From Clytia hemisphaerica (taxonomy: Eukaryota > Cnidaria > Hydrozoa > Leptothecata > Clytiidae), in assembly GCA_902728285.1 (NCBI GenBank), contig CACVBU010000017.1, forward strand, positions 1,275,716 to 1,339,715: a DNA stretch of 64,000 nt. The letters are read 5' to 3'. The notes under the pieces are model-generated. The model saw only the letters and a list, made by a program, of their open reading frames with translations, searched no databases and was not told the origin of the DNA. Position numbers and translations under genes: made by a program. Below are positions 22,917 to 35,600 of the stretch, one piece after another; the first letter of the stretch is position 1; every line of letters starts with the position of its first letter.

Positions 22917-24900
22917 GATACGCTCTCTAATTCAATTTTCGAGTTGGGATAGAATTTTCAATTGGAAATGTTTACTTGTTTTCACGTGGTAAATTTTTAT
23001 CGAAACGAAGGATAAACTTAATTTTAAGGGGTCATTTGTTATCGAAATTGGTCAATTAGATAAAAAGCTATGGCCTAAATGCTAAAACATTACTTTTCAA
23101 AAAAGTTTAAAAAATGCTAAAAACGAGGTTATTAAATTTATTGTTGCTATTTTTAACGAACAAAACTTGATTAACAAGCGGGAATATCTGACCAAACGAC
23201 GTTTGATAGCTTGAACAGTCAACTTTTTATTTTCTTTATGATGAAACATATAGATGAATCCATAGTGTGCAGCCGGGTCAGAAAACCCAGCAGGTTTCCG
23301 CCCCAGTATAGTTTGTTAAATTTGAAGCATCGGTTCGAAAATAGCAAGCCAAACAAAAAGAAAACAAGTATCAAAATTCCGATTAAAATCTTGAAACCTA
23401 AAAAGTTTAAAAACAATGTAAGGGTGATAATTTGTCAAGAGGGCGGGAATTACTTCCCCGATAGGGGAAACGAGAGTCCTGCATACTAAACCCTAAGCTT
23501 AGTTTCCTCCTTTCCATGTGCGATTTCGGCGATTTCACAAAAAACAAGGGTGTAGGCAGAAAAAGTCTTTAGTACTGTAGCACAGAGGAAGATACATAAA
23601 ATCCGCCATATTTTTATAACTCAACACACTTTATCTATTGTTTTCAACTTTTGGATGGAAGAAGAAAGGGAGAAAACTTAGCACGTAATTATCATGGTGA
23701 TAAAAGGATATGCGGCCTACATTTGACCTCGAAAATGTGAGAAATGTATAATTGAGCCATTCCATCAAAGAAGTATTTCTTGTCAAGATTTTTTTAAATT
23801 GTCGTATTTCTAGGAAGTATCCTGTTCCTAAAACCGGTCGTGTTCAAAATAACTGTCCCGTTTCGGAGAACTGTCACATCTCCAACATCTGGAGGAACAC
23901 ATATTGACCTTTCTCGGCTTTCATAATCTCTAATCTGGCATTCTGAACGATTATGTAAAGCTAAAAAAAGAACAGTATGACAAGGACAACTATTATACAG
24001 TGAACTCTCTCTTATTCGATTTTCAAGGGCCCAAGATTTTTCTTCAAACAATAGAAAGATTCGGATTGCGGAGAGTGTTTTATACAATATTTCAGCTGAG
24101 GGGACGAATTTTTTATTTCGATTTGCAAAAAGATTCGAATAATAGGGGTTCGATTTAAAGATGGTTGATTGTAGTATTAATTTTATTCAAACTATCAATA
24201 TAATCTTCAGCGGAGACAAATAAAAAAGATGTAATTTTTGATAGAATTCGAATGAAATGGCGGTTTGTGCTTGTTGCAAAGATAATGTGGAGTGGAATAT
24301 TAGAAAATAGAAAAGATTCAAAAGGTTTTACGAGATGAAAAACAACTTCTTGTAGAATGGTCCTATGATCTTCAAAAATGTTCTTCAGTCAAAAAATACA
24401 GCTTAAAAGTTCTTTCTGGTTGACTATTAAATGGACTTTTTCACGAGTGATGATATTCTAAGATCAAAGAAAAACTACTGTTGTGAAAATGGTAATTACT
24501 GCACAGTTCTTTTGTCTTTTTCATAAAACCGCTATCTATATGCTGAAGATTATAGAGACCGACTAACATTATCACATAACATTTATACCTTTAATAAAAA
24601 TCTTCCCTCTCAAAGGATCGCAATTTCTGAAAAATTCGACCAAATTTTTGAAAAAATCCCCCCTAACGGTCTAAAAGATGTCACAATTTTTTTACTTTAG
24701 CTCTGGTTTGAAAATAATCATTGTTTTAGCAATCCTGACTATCAGGAAAGAAATCTTTCTGTTTTTGTAGGAACAAGATGTTATCCTGTAAATGTGAAAA
24801 GATTTTCACTTTAACTGAAAAAGAAAAATTAAAAAACAGTTTCGGATGAGGATAGAAATTAATTTTATACGTGGTATGTACTTTTTCCGGATACTTTCAG
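22917..24900. other. Intergenic; MITE fragments and a possible exon
   Basis: Fragments of the CTCTCTAATTCGATTTTC family occur at 22917-23050 and 24000-24176. A candidate exon at 23794-23960 is listed separately. The rest is AT-rich without coding support. Confidence 0.4.
23794..23960 (-). CDS. Possible terminal exon, product unknown
   Basis: On the minus strand a strong acceptor (CTGTTCTTTTTTTAG) precedes an open stretch at 23960. In one frame it encodes LHNRSECQIRDYESRERSIC followed by VPPDVGDVTVLRNGTVIL up to a TAA at 23794; in another frame it stops after 27 codons. Either could belong to the receptor-like gene whose last recognised exon ends at 26244 in phase 0; phase 0 would give the short, 27-codon ending. 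No homology recognised. It may be chance. Confidence 0.2.
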
Positions 24901-25108
24901 GTTTTTGGATAGGATCTAGAAAAAGCGAGAACCAAAACCGGTTTGTGGATAGAATCTAGAAAATGCGAGAACCAAAACCGGTTTGTGGATAGGATCTAGA
25001 AAATGCGAGAACCAAAACCGGTTTGTGGATAGAATCTAGAAAAAGCGAAGACCAAAACCGGTTTGTGGATAGAATCTAGAAAATGCGAGAACCAAAACCG
25101 GTTTGTGG
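24900..25108. repeat. 40-bp tandem repeat, about 5.2 copies
   Basis: Unit GGTTTGTGGATAGAATCTAG followed by AAAATGCGAGAACCAAAACC, 40 bp, starting at about 24900, 24940, 24980, 25020 and 25060. Units differ by single substitutions (GAATCTAGA/GGATCTAGA, AAAATG/AAAAAG) and one AG/GA swap. Non-coding. Confidence 0.9.
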
Positions 25109-25109
25109 T

Positions 25110-26243
25110 TTTTTGCCTACTCTAACATTTATACAGACTAAACTAGAGCTAAGTCAAGATTATTGAGCTTACTACCAAACGTGCTAATCACACTTGCTCA
25201 ACTTCAGGTATTTTCTCCATCACTCACCGACAGGAAAGTAAAAACAATAAGCTTGAAATTTTAGCCTGTCCTAGTTAAAACCTTACCCTCAGAAAACAAT
25301 AAACAAAACACAACTCTTGGATTAAGTGTCCAATATTTTTTTCGGATCGGAAACTCACAGATACACACCGAAATTCTCAGATTTTAGCTCAACCTGGAGT
25401 TGATGAAGCCATATAAAAATGTTATTTCAACATCAACATTTAACTAAAAACCAATAAAGTCTGTTTACATTATTTAGAAAGGTTTTGGCCTTAGTAAAAG
25501 CCTCACTTCTTAGTACCAGCAAACCTACCCTCATAATGAAAGTGAGAATTAAGATTTCACAAACCTGCAAGCCAACAAGAGGACTTTCGATTGCGTCCCA
25601 TTGAGCGGGCTAAGAAAGGACGTCAAATTCTTTTGATGGGCCGGAAACATAATGGGTCGCTCAATCTATAAGTTAAAGTCATATAGACTACAATTAGTTT
25701 GCTGCACGGACGGGAATTTTATACACAATACGCATCCCCCTATATGAAAATTAGTTTCGGGAATACGCGAAGCCTATATCTCCACCGTCAACAAAACCCG
25801 GTGAAAATATTCCTTTTTGGACGTCGAAAGACATAGCCGCATTGCCCCACTCAGACAACCACTGTTACACAAGATTCGGGTCACGTATTTGATCGGTCAA
25901 TATTTCATCCCAGAATAGAGAATTTGCAAAAAAGTAAAACTGCATATATACCTAGAAACATCTTAGAAAGACTGGGCTTGATACACCGGGTCAAAATTAT
26001 AGTGGGAGATTTTGTAGAATTGAATCTATAATTCAATCTAAGTAACCCAAGTTTAGAAGTGCGTATATTTGAGAAGTAAGTTACTGCTTTTTCTCCGAAC
26101 TGGGGCTCATATGTTAACCACAATGATTTAATCGAAAAACTTGTTACAAAGCTGAAAAGGTTTTGAAAACAGACAAGAATAATCTCCCAATTTACAGTGG
26201 AAAAATTGAATCACGGAATTCAAATTAAAAACTTTAAATTTAC
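25110..26243. other. Intron or downstream flank of receptor-like gene
   Basis: No further ligand-binding or channel exon of a glutamate receptor was found here by eye. The minus frame 25905-26123 is open but shows no receptor motif. Confidence 0.35.
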
Positions 26244-29200
26244 CACAATGCTGAACTTGTAAGCCCAAGAAGTGAATTTGATGTAGGTGACACGGCTATC
26301 ATAATCGTCACTCGTTAACAGATTGACTTTGTTCCATTTGAAATGTCGAATGAGGTCGGCCCATACCCGAGCTTGGTCGGCGTACGCTGGTACGGTTCGT
26401 AAAAGACTAGGGTGTAGATTCTAAAATCGATAGAAAGTATTTTTACAGGCTCAATTGGTCATAGTTATAAAACCACTTGCTTTTCAGTGAAATTTTCTCA
26501 TTGATCTATAGGTTTGAGAGTTTAGCAACGGTGGCGAGTTTTTCTCAAAGACCAAATATAAGACCCACAATCAGAGTTGGAAAATTAGCCATGTAAAGGT
26601 TTAGCGAGAATGTGTATTTGTGTTGCACATAAGAACGTTTCTTAGATATTAGGTTTACTAGGCATACTCGTAAATCATAAGCGAAACATGCTGCACAAAA
26701 TTGTAGAAACGCAGTTTTTAATAAGTTATGATACAATATGATAAAGGAAAAAAGGCCAATCCACAAAATTACCCATGGAATTCATACAGTTCGAACAATG
26801 ATTTATCCAAGCATCAAAAAATGAAGAATATTTCTAATATATTACGAAAAATACACGAGAAATTGTTTTTAGTGGGCTGAAATTCTCACACGAACGTTCA
26901 CGCACGCTCTTTAAAGTGGAGGCTAATTTTGAAACTTTGTGTGGTCTGATGTGTGGTTAATCTTCTAAATCTGTTCTCTATTGACGTCTGAATTGTTATG
27001 ATAGAGATCTGTTGCGAAACACTTCTTCTTTCGAGAGTAGAAACAACAACAAAATATTCCAAGAAGCTTTTAAAGATAAATTTCAACCATTTCTTCAATG
27101 TATCTTATTTAAGAGAAGAATATAATCTAGCAGTTTCGAAGGAAAGTCGGGATAAGCCTTCCCAACTAGGTCACTTATGTAATGTTTAGAAGTCAGGGCG
27201 CTTAATGGCCACGGGATTGCGTGATGGGGCAATTTAACTTCCTTGGATGCGTGAATTGGAAAGCTTTGCGTGATTGTGCGAATTCGGGATAAAAATTGCA
27301 CGATTGCATGAATTGAATTGAGTTCAGAGAAGGAACATTTGGCAAGGTAGGCATACTACTTGGAGTTGAAAAATACAGTATAATAAAAAATGGGAAACAA
27401 ACAGATTTGCAATTCCTTATATTTTCAAATAAAAAAATTGATTCGTCATATTTTTACCTTCCAAAAACAACAAAAATCTAGCGGACTGTTTTACAGTCCG
27501 ACTAGCAAGAGCATATTACCGTTTACTACCTAGCCACTTAATCGCGCCATCGAGTCTATCAAAAAGCTTTAAGTGGAGTGCATTTTCGCGCGCCTTTTAT
27601 TTTCGAGCCCTTTAATTTTTGCGCCTTTAATTTTCGCACACCCCTTAAATACGACCTTTCGCGCACCCCTATCATTATCAATTTTCGCGCATCCTAAAAT
27701 TTGTTTCTCTTTACATATTTTACATATTTTTTCTGGCAGTTTTCTAGTCAAATCCTCATAAAAAAGTCTCCAAAAGGAGGACACTTTAATTAAGGGACAC
27801 TAATCTGTTTCCCCAATGGTGTTCGCTAATTAGAGGCTCCACTGTACTATAAATATCATGATTAATTGCGAGACACAAGTTATATTGCTTCTTTCATGAC
27901 TTTCTCCTTAGAAAAGCCATAAGTGACTAAAAATTTTTTATTTGCTAATTCGCACACCTTTTAATTTTCGCGCGGCCTAGTACGCGAAAATAGGCCTTTT
28001 TCGCATACCCCGTGCAATGGTAGTGCGCGAAAATTAAGGGCATTAAGGTATTATTTTTCATTTATAATGACGTCAGCACTTTTTTGTGATAAAAATTTAA
28101 TTCCGAATAATTTTATTGCTTACAAGACAGTGAGTCCGTAACGTTAACAATTAGTAATTTCAAACAATCAAAACAACTTTGATAAAATTTAGGGGAAGCT
28201 TGCTTAAAGTTTGGAAGCCTGTCCATTCAATCCAAGGGTTGTGGATTCGATCCCCGGTCACCTATAACTCAGCAAATGAGAAGCTTAGATTGTTTAATCT
28301 GATCTGGGCAGTAAGTAACTGGGAGCTGAGAGAAAGGTGTGACGCTCCACTTCAGCTTTCGATCTCCCAGCGAAAATAGAAAAGGGGATAGACTCCCTCA
28401 CTCCTTACTCCACCGACAGCCACCAGATGAATATATTTACTTACATGGAGTTGACGAACATTTACAGTAGGTCCCAAAGAAGGAAATTCTAGGTGCCCTA
28501 AGAGAATTCTTCGCATTTTTCAAGGGAGGTTGATTCAGATTGTTTTTTTTTTCAAGGAGTTGGATGAACAAGCATCGTCATTTATATTCCGAGAAGAATT
28601 TTGGAAATTCCAGAGATCTAATTTGAATTTCCAGCAGGTAAATTTTTTTTAAATTTCCCAAGGGGAAGGTTGCATTCAGTTCGTCCACCCTAAATTTACG
28701 GTATAAAAAAGAATTTTTTCCAATGGTAATAGAATCTTGTTTTACAGGGGATATCCGCGCTATTTCAATTATTTTTGGCCTGAAAAGGTTCTTAAATCCC
28801 CCGGATGGAACAGCCAATCAAAGGGCTGAACTTAATCTGAATTAAGCTCTCATATTGCTTTCCAGTATGTTAAATAACAAGAAGAAGTCATTAGTCCTGA
28901 TCCTTTACGACAGTGAAAAGGCCAGGTAGAAAGAAACTGCGACGTTGAATGTAAAAAAACATTTTCTTCGTTACCTTGTCAGATAACTCTGTATTTCTCG
29001 ATTGCACTGCAATGGTAGGGATCTTATAAAATGCACATGCGTATGAGACAATATCAGGAGAATGGGTCGAGTTTTGTGCATTAGTTGTTATGACAACATA
29101 AACACTTTTAGAGATGAGATGAGAACAAATATCTTTCGTTGCTTGGACAGGGTCATTGGGCAGCATCAAGACAGTAACATTGAGTCTTGAACTGGCGCCA

Positions 29201-29370
29201 AGACCGTGTAAGCTTGGATTATCATTGATGTCATCTTTGGCGTTGAGAACGTTCTCCTCCAGCGTTGCATTATTGATGAGGACTCCGATGTTATACGTTG
29301 TGGAGAATACTATTGAGCTGGTCTGCAGAATACCAAGGATGACCAGAAAACAGAAATACAGAACTTCCAT
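26244..29370 (-). CDS. NMDA-receptor-like amino-terminal domain, partial
   Basis: Two exons join in phase 0. Exon 1 is 29370-28975: ATG, a hydrophobic signal peptide of about 23 residues (MEVLYFCFLVILGIL), then a periplasmic-binding-type domain (TTYNIGVLINNATLEENVL). It closes at ...RNTELSDK before the donor GTAACG. Exon 2 is 26420-26244, after acceptor ATCGATTTTAG: NLHPSLLRTVPAYADQARVW then ADLIRHFKWNKVNLLTSDD. This follows the order seen in GluN1-type subunits, where SDK...LSFLRTVPPY precedes the conserved W and LLVSDD. The 3' end of exon 2 is uncertain: GTAAAT after 26244 is used here, and an earlier GT at about 26286 is possible. In a full receptor (about 900 residues) a ligand-binding core and a SYTANLAAF channel segment follow; none were found in the 26 kb downstream. 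It may be a fragment, a secreted domain, or a gene whose remaining exons lie outside the window. Confidence 0.65.
26421..28192. other. Receptor intron 1, with TTTTCGCGC repeat
   Basis: From 27566 to about 28052 the sequence repeats TTTAATTTTCGCGC(A/G)C-type motifs in both orientations, probably a degraded fold-back element. A TGACGTCA lies at about 28068. No exon found. Confidence 0.4.
28193..28444 (+). mobile_element. tRNA-derived SINE, older copy
   Basis: TGCTTAAAGTTTGGAAGC is a degenerate A box, and GTGGATTCGATCCCCGGTCA a good B box. It is followed by CTCAGCAAATGAGAAGC, AGAAAGGTGTGACGCTCC and a TTTACTTAC tail. Same architecture as 17264-17501 and 62850-63113 but more diverged. It lies antisense within intron 1 of the receptor-like gene. 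Confidence 0.65.
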
Positions 29371-30437
29371 TGTTCTTTTTAAGAAGAACTATTTAGTTTT
29401 CTTCATTTTTATGTTGTTCTGAAATATAACCAAAATGAAAAAAAATCGTGTAAATTGTGAATTTCTCTTCTCATTTAACGGTCTCTTATTCGATTTTCAA
29501 GAGGAATTGGATCTTTGTCTTATAAAGGAGAGCGTCGTTTATAAGAGTTTCTTGTTGACATTGACTTTCGATATTATGGAATAATGGAGCATATCAAACA
29601 GTAGAATGTGGAATTAGAGAGCGTCAACTGTACAAAATTAACAAGAAATTATTTCAATTTTACAAAAATTACATATTTCACTTGCCAAGCCCCACATTAA
29701 GCAAGTACTCTCGAATTTCAAAGCCTGTTCTTTTTAAGAAGAACTATTTAGTTTTCTTCATTTTTATGTTGTTCTGAAATATAACCAAAATGAAAAAAAA
29801 TCGTGTAAATTGTGAATTTCTCTTCTCATTTAACGGTCTCTTATTCGATTTTCAAGAGGAATTGGATCTTTGTCTTATAAAGGAGAGCGTCGTTTATAAG
29901 AGTTTCTTGTTGACATTGACTTTCGATATTATGGAATAATGGAGCATATCAAACAGTAGAATGTGGAATTAGAGAGCGTCAACTGTACAAAATTAACAAA
30001 GAAATTATTTCAATTTTACAAAAATTACATATTTCACTTGCCAAGCCCCACATTAAGCAAGTACTCTCGAATTTCAAAGCCTGTTCTTTTTAAGAAGAAC
30101 TATTTAGTTTTCTTCATTTTTATGTTGTTCTGAAATATAACCAAAATGAAAAAAAATCGTGTAAATTGTGAATTTCTCTTCTCATTTAACGGTCTCTTAT
30201 TCGATTTTCAAGAGGAATTGGATCTTTGTCTTATAAAGGAGAGCGTCGTTTATAAGAGTTTCTTGTTGACATTGACTTTCGATATTATGGAATAATGGAG
30301 CATATCAAATAGTAGAATGTCGAATTAGAGAGCGTCAACTGTACAAAATTAACAAAGAAATTATTTCAATTTTACAAAAATTACATATTTCACTTGCCAA
30401 GCCCCACATTAAGCAAGTACTCTCGAATTTCAAAGCC
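29371..30437. repeat. Threefold 355-356-bp tandem array
   Basis: Units begin TGTTCTTTTTAAGAAGAACT at 29371, 29726 and 30082, and end ATTTCAAAGCC. They differ by only a few bases (for example AACAAGAAATT against AACAAAGAAATT). Each unit contains a MITE of the CTCTCTAATTCG family (29477-29634 in unit 1). The array abuts the start codon of the receptor-like gene (ATG at 29370-29368), so it forms its 5' UTR and proximal upstream region. The near-identity means recent amplification or an assembly expansion. Confidence 0.95.
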
Positions 30438-31603
30438 ACTGACCGCAAAAAATTGCTGATTATACAAAAAAGATTTTCCTTTCAAGATCTTATCTTATGC
30501 CACCATTTTCTTTTTCTATATTATGATATCGTATAATCATTATACAACACATGAAAAAAAATTTTCCAAGTCAACTTTTTCCCAATCTTCTAGTCTTTTT
30601 TTTGAATATTACTATTATTATTACTTTTTCCAATATATCTCATTTGCCTCTTTCATTCAACATATAGAAGAAATGAATTATTCAACAAAACTTTGCGAAG
30701 AACGAGAAAATCATAAATATATGAGAGAGTAAGGGAAAAACTTCACAAAATGAAAAAACTTTTTCTAAGGTTGGATCAAAAACAATTTTTCTTCTTTCGC
30801 TCTTCATGAGCCAGGAGAAGAGAATCAATAGTTTGAATGGTTTTTCAGTCTTTCTTTCTTGAAATTTTAATGAAACCCTAAATTGAACTTTGAAATTATA
30901 TCATCTAATATTTTCATAACTTATTCATTTAACATTTAAGCATTCATTTCAAATAGCAATAAAATTTATAAAATTTATTAAAATAAGTGTAAACATTTCC
31001 ATTCAAGTTTTAAATAAGTAACCCAAGGAAAACTCTGGCTGCCAACCGAACAAAGCGAACAAACGTAATATTACCCCTATAATCATTTCTGTTTACCCTT
31101 CTCATAATAATATGTTATCATAAGAAAGGAGTGAAAATTCAACAAAAATAATCGAAAATTCACATCCAATATCAAATTGACTGTTTCAATAAACTTCTTC
31201 TTCGTTTGAAAGATATCGCCATGTCTCAAATTGACCAACAAAAACTGCATTGTCAGCAAAAAAAAAACAAGAGTACTAATCTTTACTTTTTCCAATTTCT
31301 TTTCAGTAGGAGAGCAAGCTTAAGAAGAGCCCTCACAGTGCACCTTCAATTCACGCTATCACGCATTTTTTTCCAAATTCACGCATTTTTCCGCAAGGGA
31401 ATGCTACATTCGCAATTCTACTGATTGAAATTTTTGTCATGAGAAAAACAAATTCACAAAATTCATAGTTGCTGAGCTTCTAAGTAGTCGGAAAAAATAA
31501 AGTCACCATTCAAAAACATATGTCTTCTGTCCAAGCGAAGCATACTACGAGAAATGTGGGTGAAAATACCTACACGTGAAAAAAAAACTTGATACGCTAT
31601 ATG
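30438..31603. other. Intergenic, no gene seen
   Basis: Very AT-rich; short frames (30523-30732, 31083-31295, 31206-31424) lack any support. AATAAAATTTATAAAATTTA around 30958 is simple low-complexity sequence. Confidence 0.4.
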
Positions 31604-31876
31604 TACACGCTTTTTTTTTTATAAGAATGGTGTTTTTGCATTTCATCATGGATATTCTTAACTTTTTGGCGAAAATCGTCCAAAAATATTCTTACGGTAT
31701 TCTTAGGTTAAGATCGAAATTGGCAATCTACAGGTTAAAATGCATTTAAAATGGCATTCTTAGGTTCAGTGGCTAAATTCTATGATGGTGATATTCTTAC
31801 TGTATTCTTAATTTTTTGGCCATTTTCATCATGGACATTCTTATAAAGTGTATTCTTATAAAAAAAAAAGCGTGTA
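31604..31876. mobile_element. ATAAGAAT-family MITE, best-preserved copy
   Basis: Near-perfect inverted ends TACACGCTTTTTTTTTTATA (31604) and TATAAAAAAAAAAGCGTGTA (ending 31876), 273 bp. Interior contains TGGATATTCTTAACTTTTTG, ATATTCTTACGGTATTCTTA and TTTTTTGGCCATTTTCATCA. Non-coding. Confidence 0.9.
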
Positions 31877-32685
31877 ATAAAAACACTGAGAAATGATATT
31901 GCAAAAAAGTAGTTGCAACCCACATAACGTGCTTAAGAAGGGAAGACTTTTGCAATTGCGTTTCGAGCAATGGGGAAATACAAAATGTGACTTTTTTTTT
32001 TGAGGGGTTGCTGCAGGTAAGAGCACGAGAAAGGAAATATCATTATCACCAAGAAATAGGGGGGAAGCAAAAGCAGTCAGATAAGAGAGTCACGATAAGA
32101 CTCATTATTTTACCTCTTCTAATATTTCTAATCATCTTTATATATAACGCGGTATACTTAGAGAGTGATTCGGTTGGAAGTGGTCTGAAGCTGCTGCTCT
32201 TTCAACTGAATCATCAGAAGAAGTCACACTAAGTCCGTTTGCGTGTTTCCCAAAACTGCCCTCATTTTCAGTACCTTTTCGTCACAAATACAGACGCTCT
32301 CTAATTGGATTTTCAAGAATTGGATTTCCATCGAATTATGAAGGGTATCGAATGGTATGGTTCGACTATACTGTAGTCATTGAACTACTTCTCTTTTTGG
32401 ATTCATTTCGCAAAAATAAAGTAACAGAACAGGGAAGGGCCCAAGGAAAGCGAACGTCAAAATGCCAAAAGTCATTGATTCGCAAACTAGATGCCATTGC
32501 ATTGAAATTAATTGGTTCTGTGAAAAAAGTGACGTCAATCATTCTCACAAAACAATGGAAGGGTTTCTAAAAAATCGTTAAAAAATAACTTCGGCAGATC
32601 AATGTCGGACGTTCTGTCAAAAGCATAGAATTATTTAAATTGTGAACAGTTTTTGTAAAGAATATTGGATTTAATCAGTGAATGA
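31877..32685. other. Upstream region of the RG-rich gene
   Basis: Contains a CTCTCTAATTGGATTTTC MITE fragment at 32290-32377 and AT-rich sequence. The immediate leader (32641-32685) has an in-frame TGA just before the ATG. No promoter motif can be named. Confidence 0.35.
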
Positions 32686-35600
32686 ATGGAAGGAATCAAA
32701 GACCCTTTATCGAAAAGGCCCGCCGTTCGAGGACGTGGGAGAGGTCGTGGGCGTGGTGTTCTTGGAATGGTCGATAAAAATGGTAACATCAAACCAGCAT
32801 TCCAGCCCAACCACACCCCAAATACATCGAAAGCAATCGAGTCATCAAACCTAATCGAAGTTAAAACAGAGCCTTGCCAACCGAGCACGCATCAAACTCC
32901 ACCAGTAACTCGTCCAGCTACACCACCTGTGTCACCAGTCTATGTTACAGTCAAAGAAGAACCCTGGGAACCAGTCACAGATCAAACCTATTCTTCACTA
33001 AATCTTCCACCTACATCGAAACCATCCTCACCCAACCCACTCCTACATGACGAAGCAGACACCCTTGACTTTCTTCCAGAACCAGAACCTTTCGAGTCAC
33101 CAGTATGCGCTAAAGTCAAAGTAGATGCCCTAAAAAATATACAACCAACTACAATCGATAATCTAATGCCATCACCGAACCATCGATTCTTCAATGATGT
33201 AAGTCCCAACAGAATCATTGAAAAGGTAACCAAAAAGAAAAACAAAAAGAAGAAGGGAAAGAAAAACGCAATAATGATCGGTGAAAGAAACCATCAAAGA
33301 CCAGAAGAACCAATACCGCAGTCAGACAACCAGAACAAAGTTAACAATAGGTTTAAGTGGACAAAAGAACAACAGATTCGTGATCAACAAAAGGCAGCAA
33401 TTCGTCAGGACGATTTCCATTGGGTGAAACCAGACATTCCTCAGAAAGTAACCAATGAGAAACCAAAGACAAAACTCAAACCAAATCAATTTCATTGGAC
33501 AAAGGATGAGCAACAATTCCCAGTGCTGAAACCTGAAATAACATCAAATCCGACCCACGTCAAAGAATCCGATTACGTCCATTTGCAGAATCCTGAAACA
33601 CCTGAGAACATACAACATAAAAAGTCAGCCGCCACGCGTGCAAAGAAAAACGATAAGTTCCATTGGGTGAAGGATAAAAAGCCTGAGTCGAATGCCACTA
33701 AAGAACATCAGGAAGAAGCTGACCAAAGAATAGATCAACTGAACAAATTCCCTGCGACATTTGAAAAAGCTAATAGGGAGAGAGAATTTGTCGGTCAAAA
33801 GAAGAAGAAAGAAAAGAGTGATTGGGAAAAGGAGAAAGAAACATGGGTCAGACCGGAGAATACGGTTTGGAGTTGGTACAGTCACGGCTATGTGGATACC
33901 ACACCTATGAATATCGTGGAGGATTCTGGGATTGAAAAAGAACCAAGCACCAGTCCTTCTGAGGAGAGCGTGAAACAAGATGAAGAAAAGGCTGTTGCGG
34001 ATTGTGAAGAAGCAGAGGCTCATAGACAAAAACACATTCTCTCGGTGGACGGCGACATCAGGATCACAAAGAATGGGGAGCTTCACATAGGATCTCATTG
34101 CAAATCGCCAACAGAACAGCAAATAAGTATGTTTTATTTTCCATACATCCGTACACTCTTATTTTATATTAGTCAGTAATTTCTTTTAGGGCTTGGCTGT
34201 TCTTTTAGGCAATTTGCTCAGGATCATACTAGTGTCTACTCTTTTTGCAACCTCGCGAAGTATGTCTTTTTCTGGTTACTTTCTGTACTTTGAGTGTGCT
34301 ATTGTCAGTACAGTGGGGACCAATAAGTTTTCAATTCGATTTTTCTCTTTAAAAAAGGGAGCAAAAAAATTTCTTCTGATTCAGAACAGCCTTGATAATA
34401 ATTTCCATTTTTCATCATACAGAAGACATATCAGAATTATTTGCAAATATCAGTGAAAGAAGAAGGGAAAGAAAAGACAGCACCGACATAAAAAGTCATT
34501 GCACCAAAGCAAGCATGATTTCAACAGCAAGCACCGTTCAATATGCAACAGAATCATTTACAGATGACATCGACAGAGAAAGTTACGGAACCGATAAAGA
34601 AAGTTACACGACCGATAAAGAAAGTTACACGACCGATAAAGACAGTTACGCAACGGATAAAGAAAGTTTCGCGACCGATAAAGAAACTTACGGGGCTGAT
34701 AGAGAGGGTTACGCGACAGACGAAACAGAAGATTATCAGTATGATGATGACGAAGAGAGTTTCAGTGACGAATCCAACAGTGATCTCTCAGAAACCGGAA
34801 GAAAGGTAACCCCATGAATAATTTTGTCAAGGCTAAAAGTTTAACTCTTTATGGGATTTTCTGTCTTTGCAAGGCTTTGTAAAATCGCTCATGGTATACT
34901 AAATGGAAAAACGTTTCCAAATGGTAATGATTTATTTGATTTTAGATAAACAATGTCGATCCTTTGGCGCGGTGTTTAAAACCGTTTTCCTTTTATTTTA
35001 CCAAAGTCTTCTTTTTCAATAGGAACAAGACAGTCGACGCAAATCCATTCCGAAATTCGTAAACGATCGAAGTTACGTTAGTGATAGTGAAGAGGAGAAG
35101 GAGCAGAAGAAGAAGAAGAAACAAGAGCAGAAAGATGAGAAGATGAGAAAAGATCGCACGAAAGAAGAAGTTGCAAATATCACAACAACCTACAACGATA
35201 CAAGAGGGAAACAGAACAACCGTTTGTTTAAAGAAATCACAACTGGAGATGGAGGAGGGCGTTATGAACCGCCTTATTTTCAACAACACCCACCACCAGT
35301 TATGCACGTTGAACGGACAAGAGAACCGCCCTCACCTTACAAAACAACTGGACGCAATAACAAGATTGTATGGAAATCACCCATGATCTATAACTGGAAA
35401 AATAATTCGGTAAGTGTTGAGATTGATTCTTTATTTTTTTTCACTTTCCTGTTACTTTATCTATGCTTGGCGTAGCTTGATCAAAAATTTCTATCCCGAA
35501 AAGTCCGCGTAAAACTCGAAATGTTTTTTGGGTCCTTTAAGAATCCTCTATGAAATTTTTGCCTGTTGAACTTTCTGCTCTTGGGAAAGCTACAGTGCGC

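Noticed and set aside
24900-25108. CRISPR array
   Set aside because: Whole units repeat with no unique spacers, and the DNA is animal nuclear with introns.
33322-34122. Hydrophobic minus-strand frames of 64-165 codons
   Set aside because: Antisense shadows of exon 1 of the RG-rich gene, which has continuous sense frame and splice sites.
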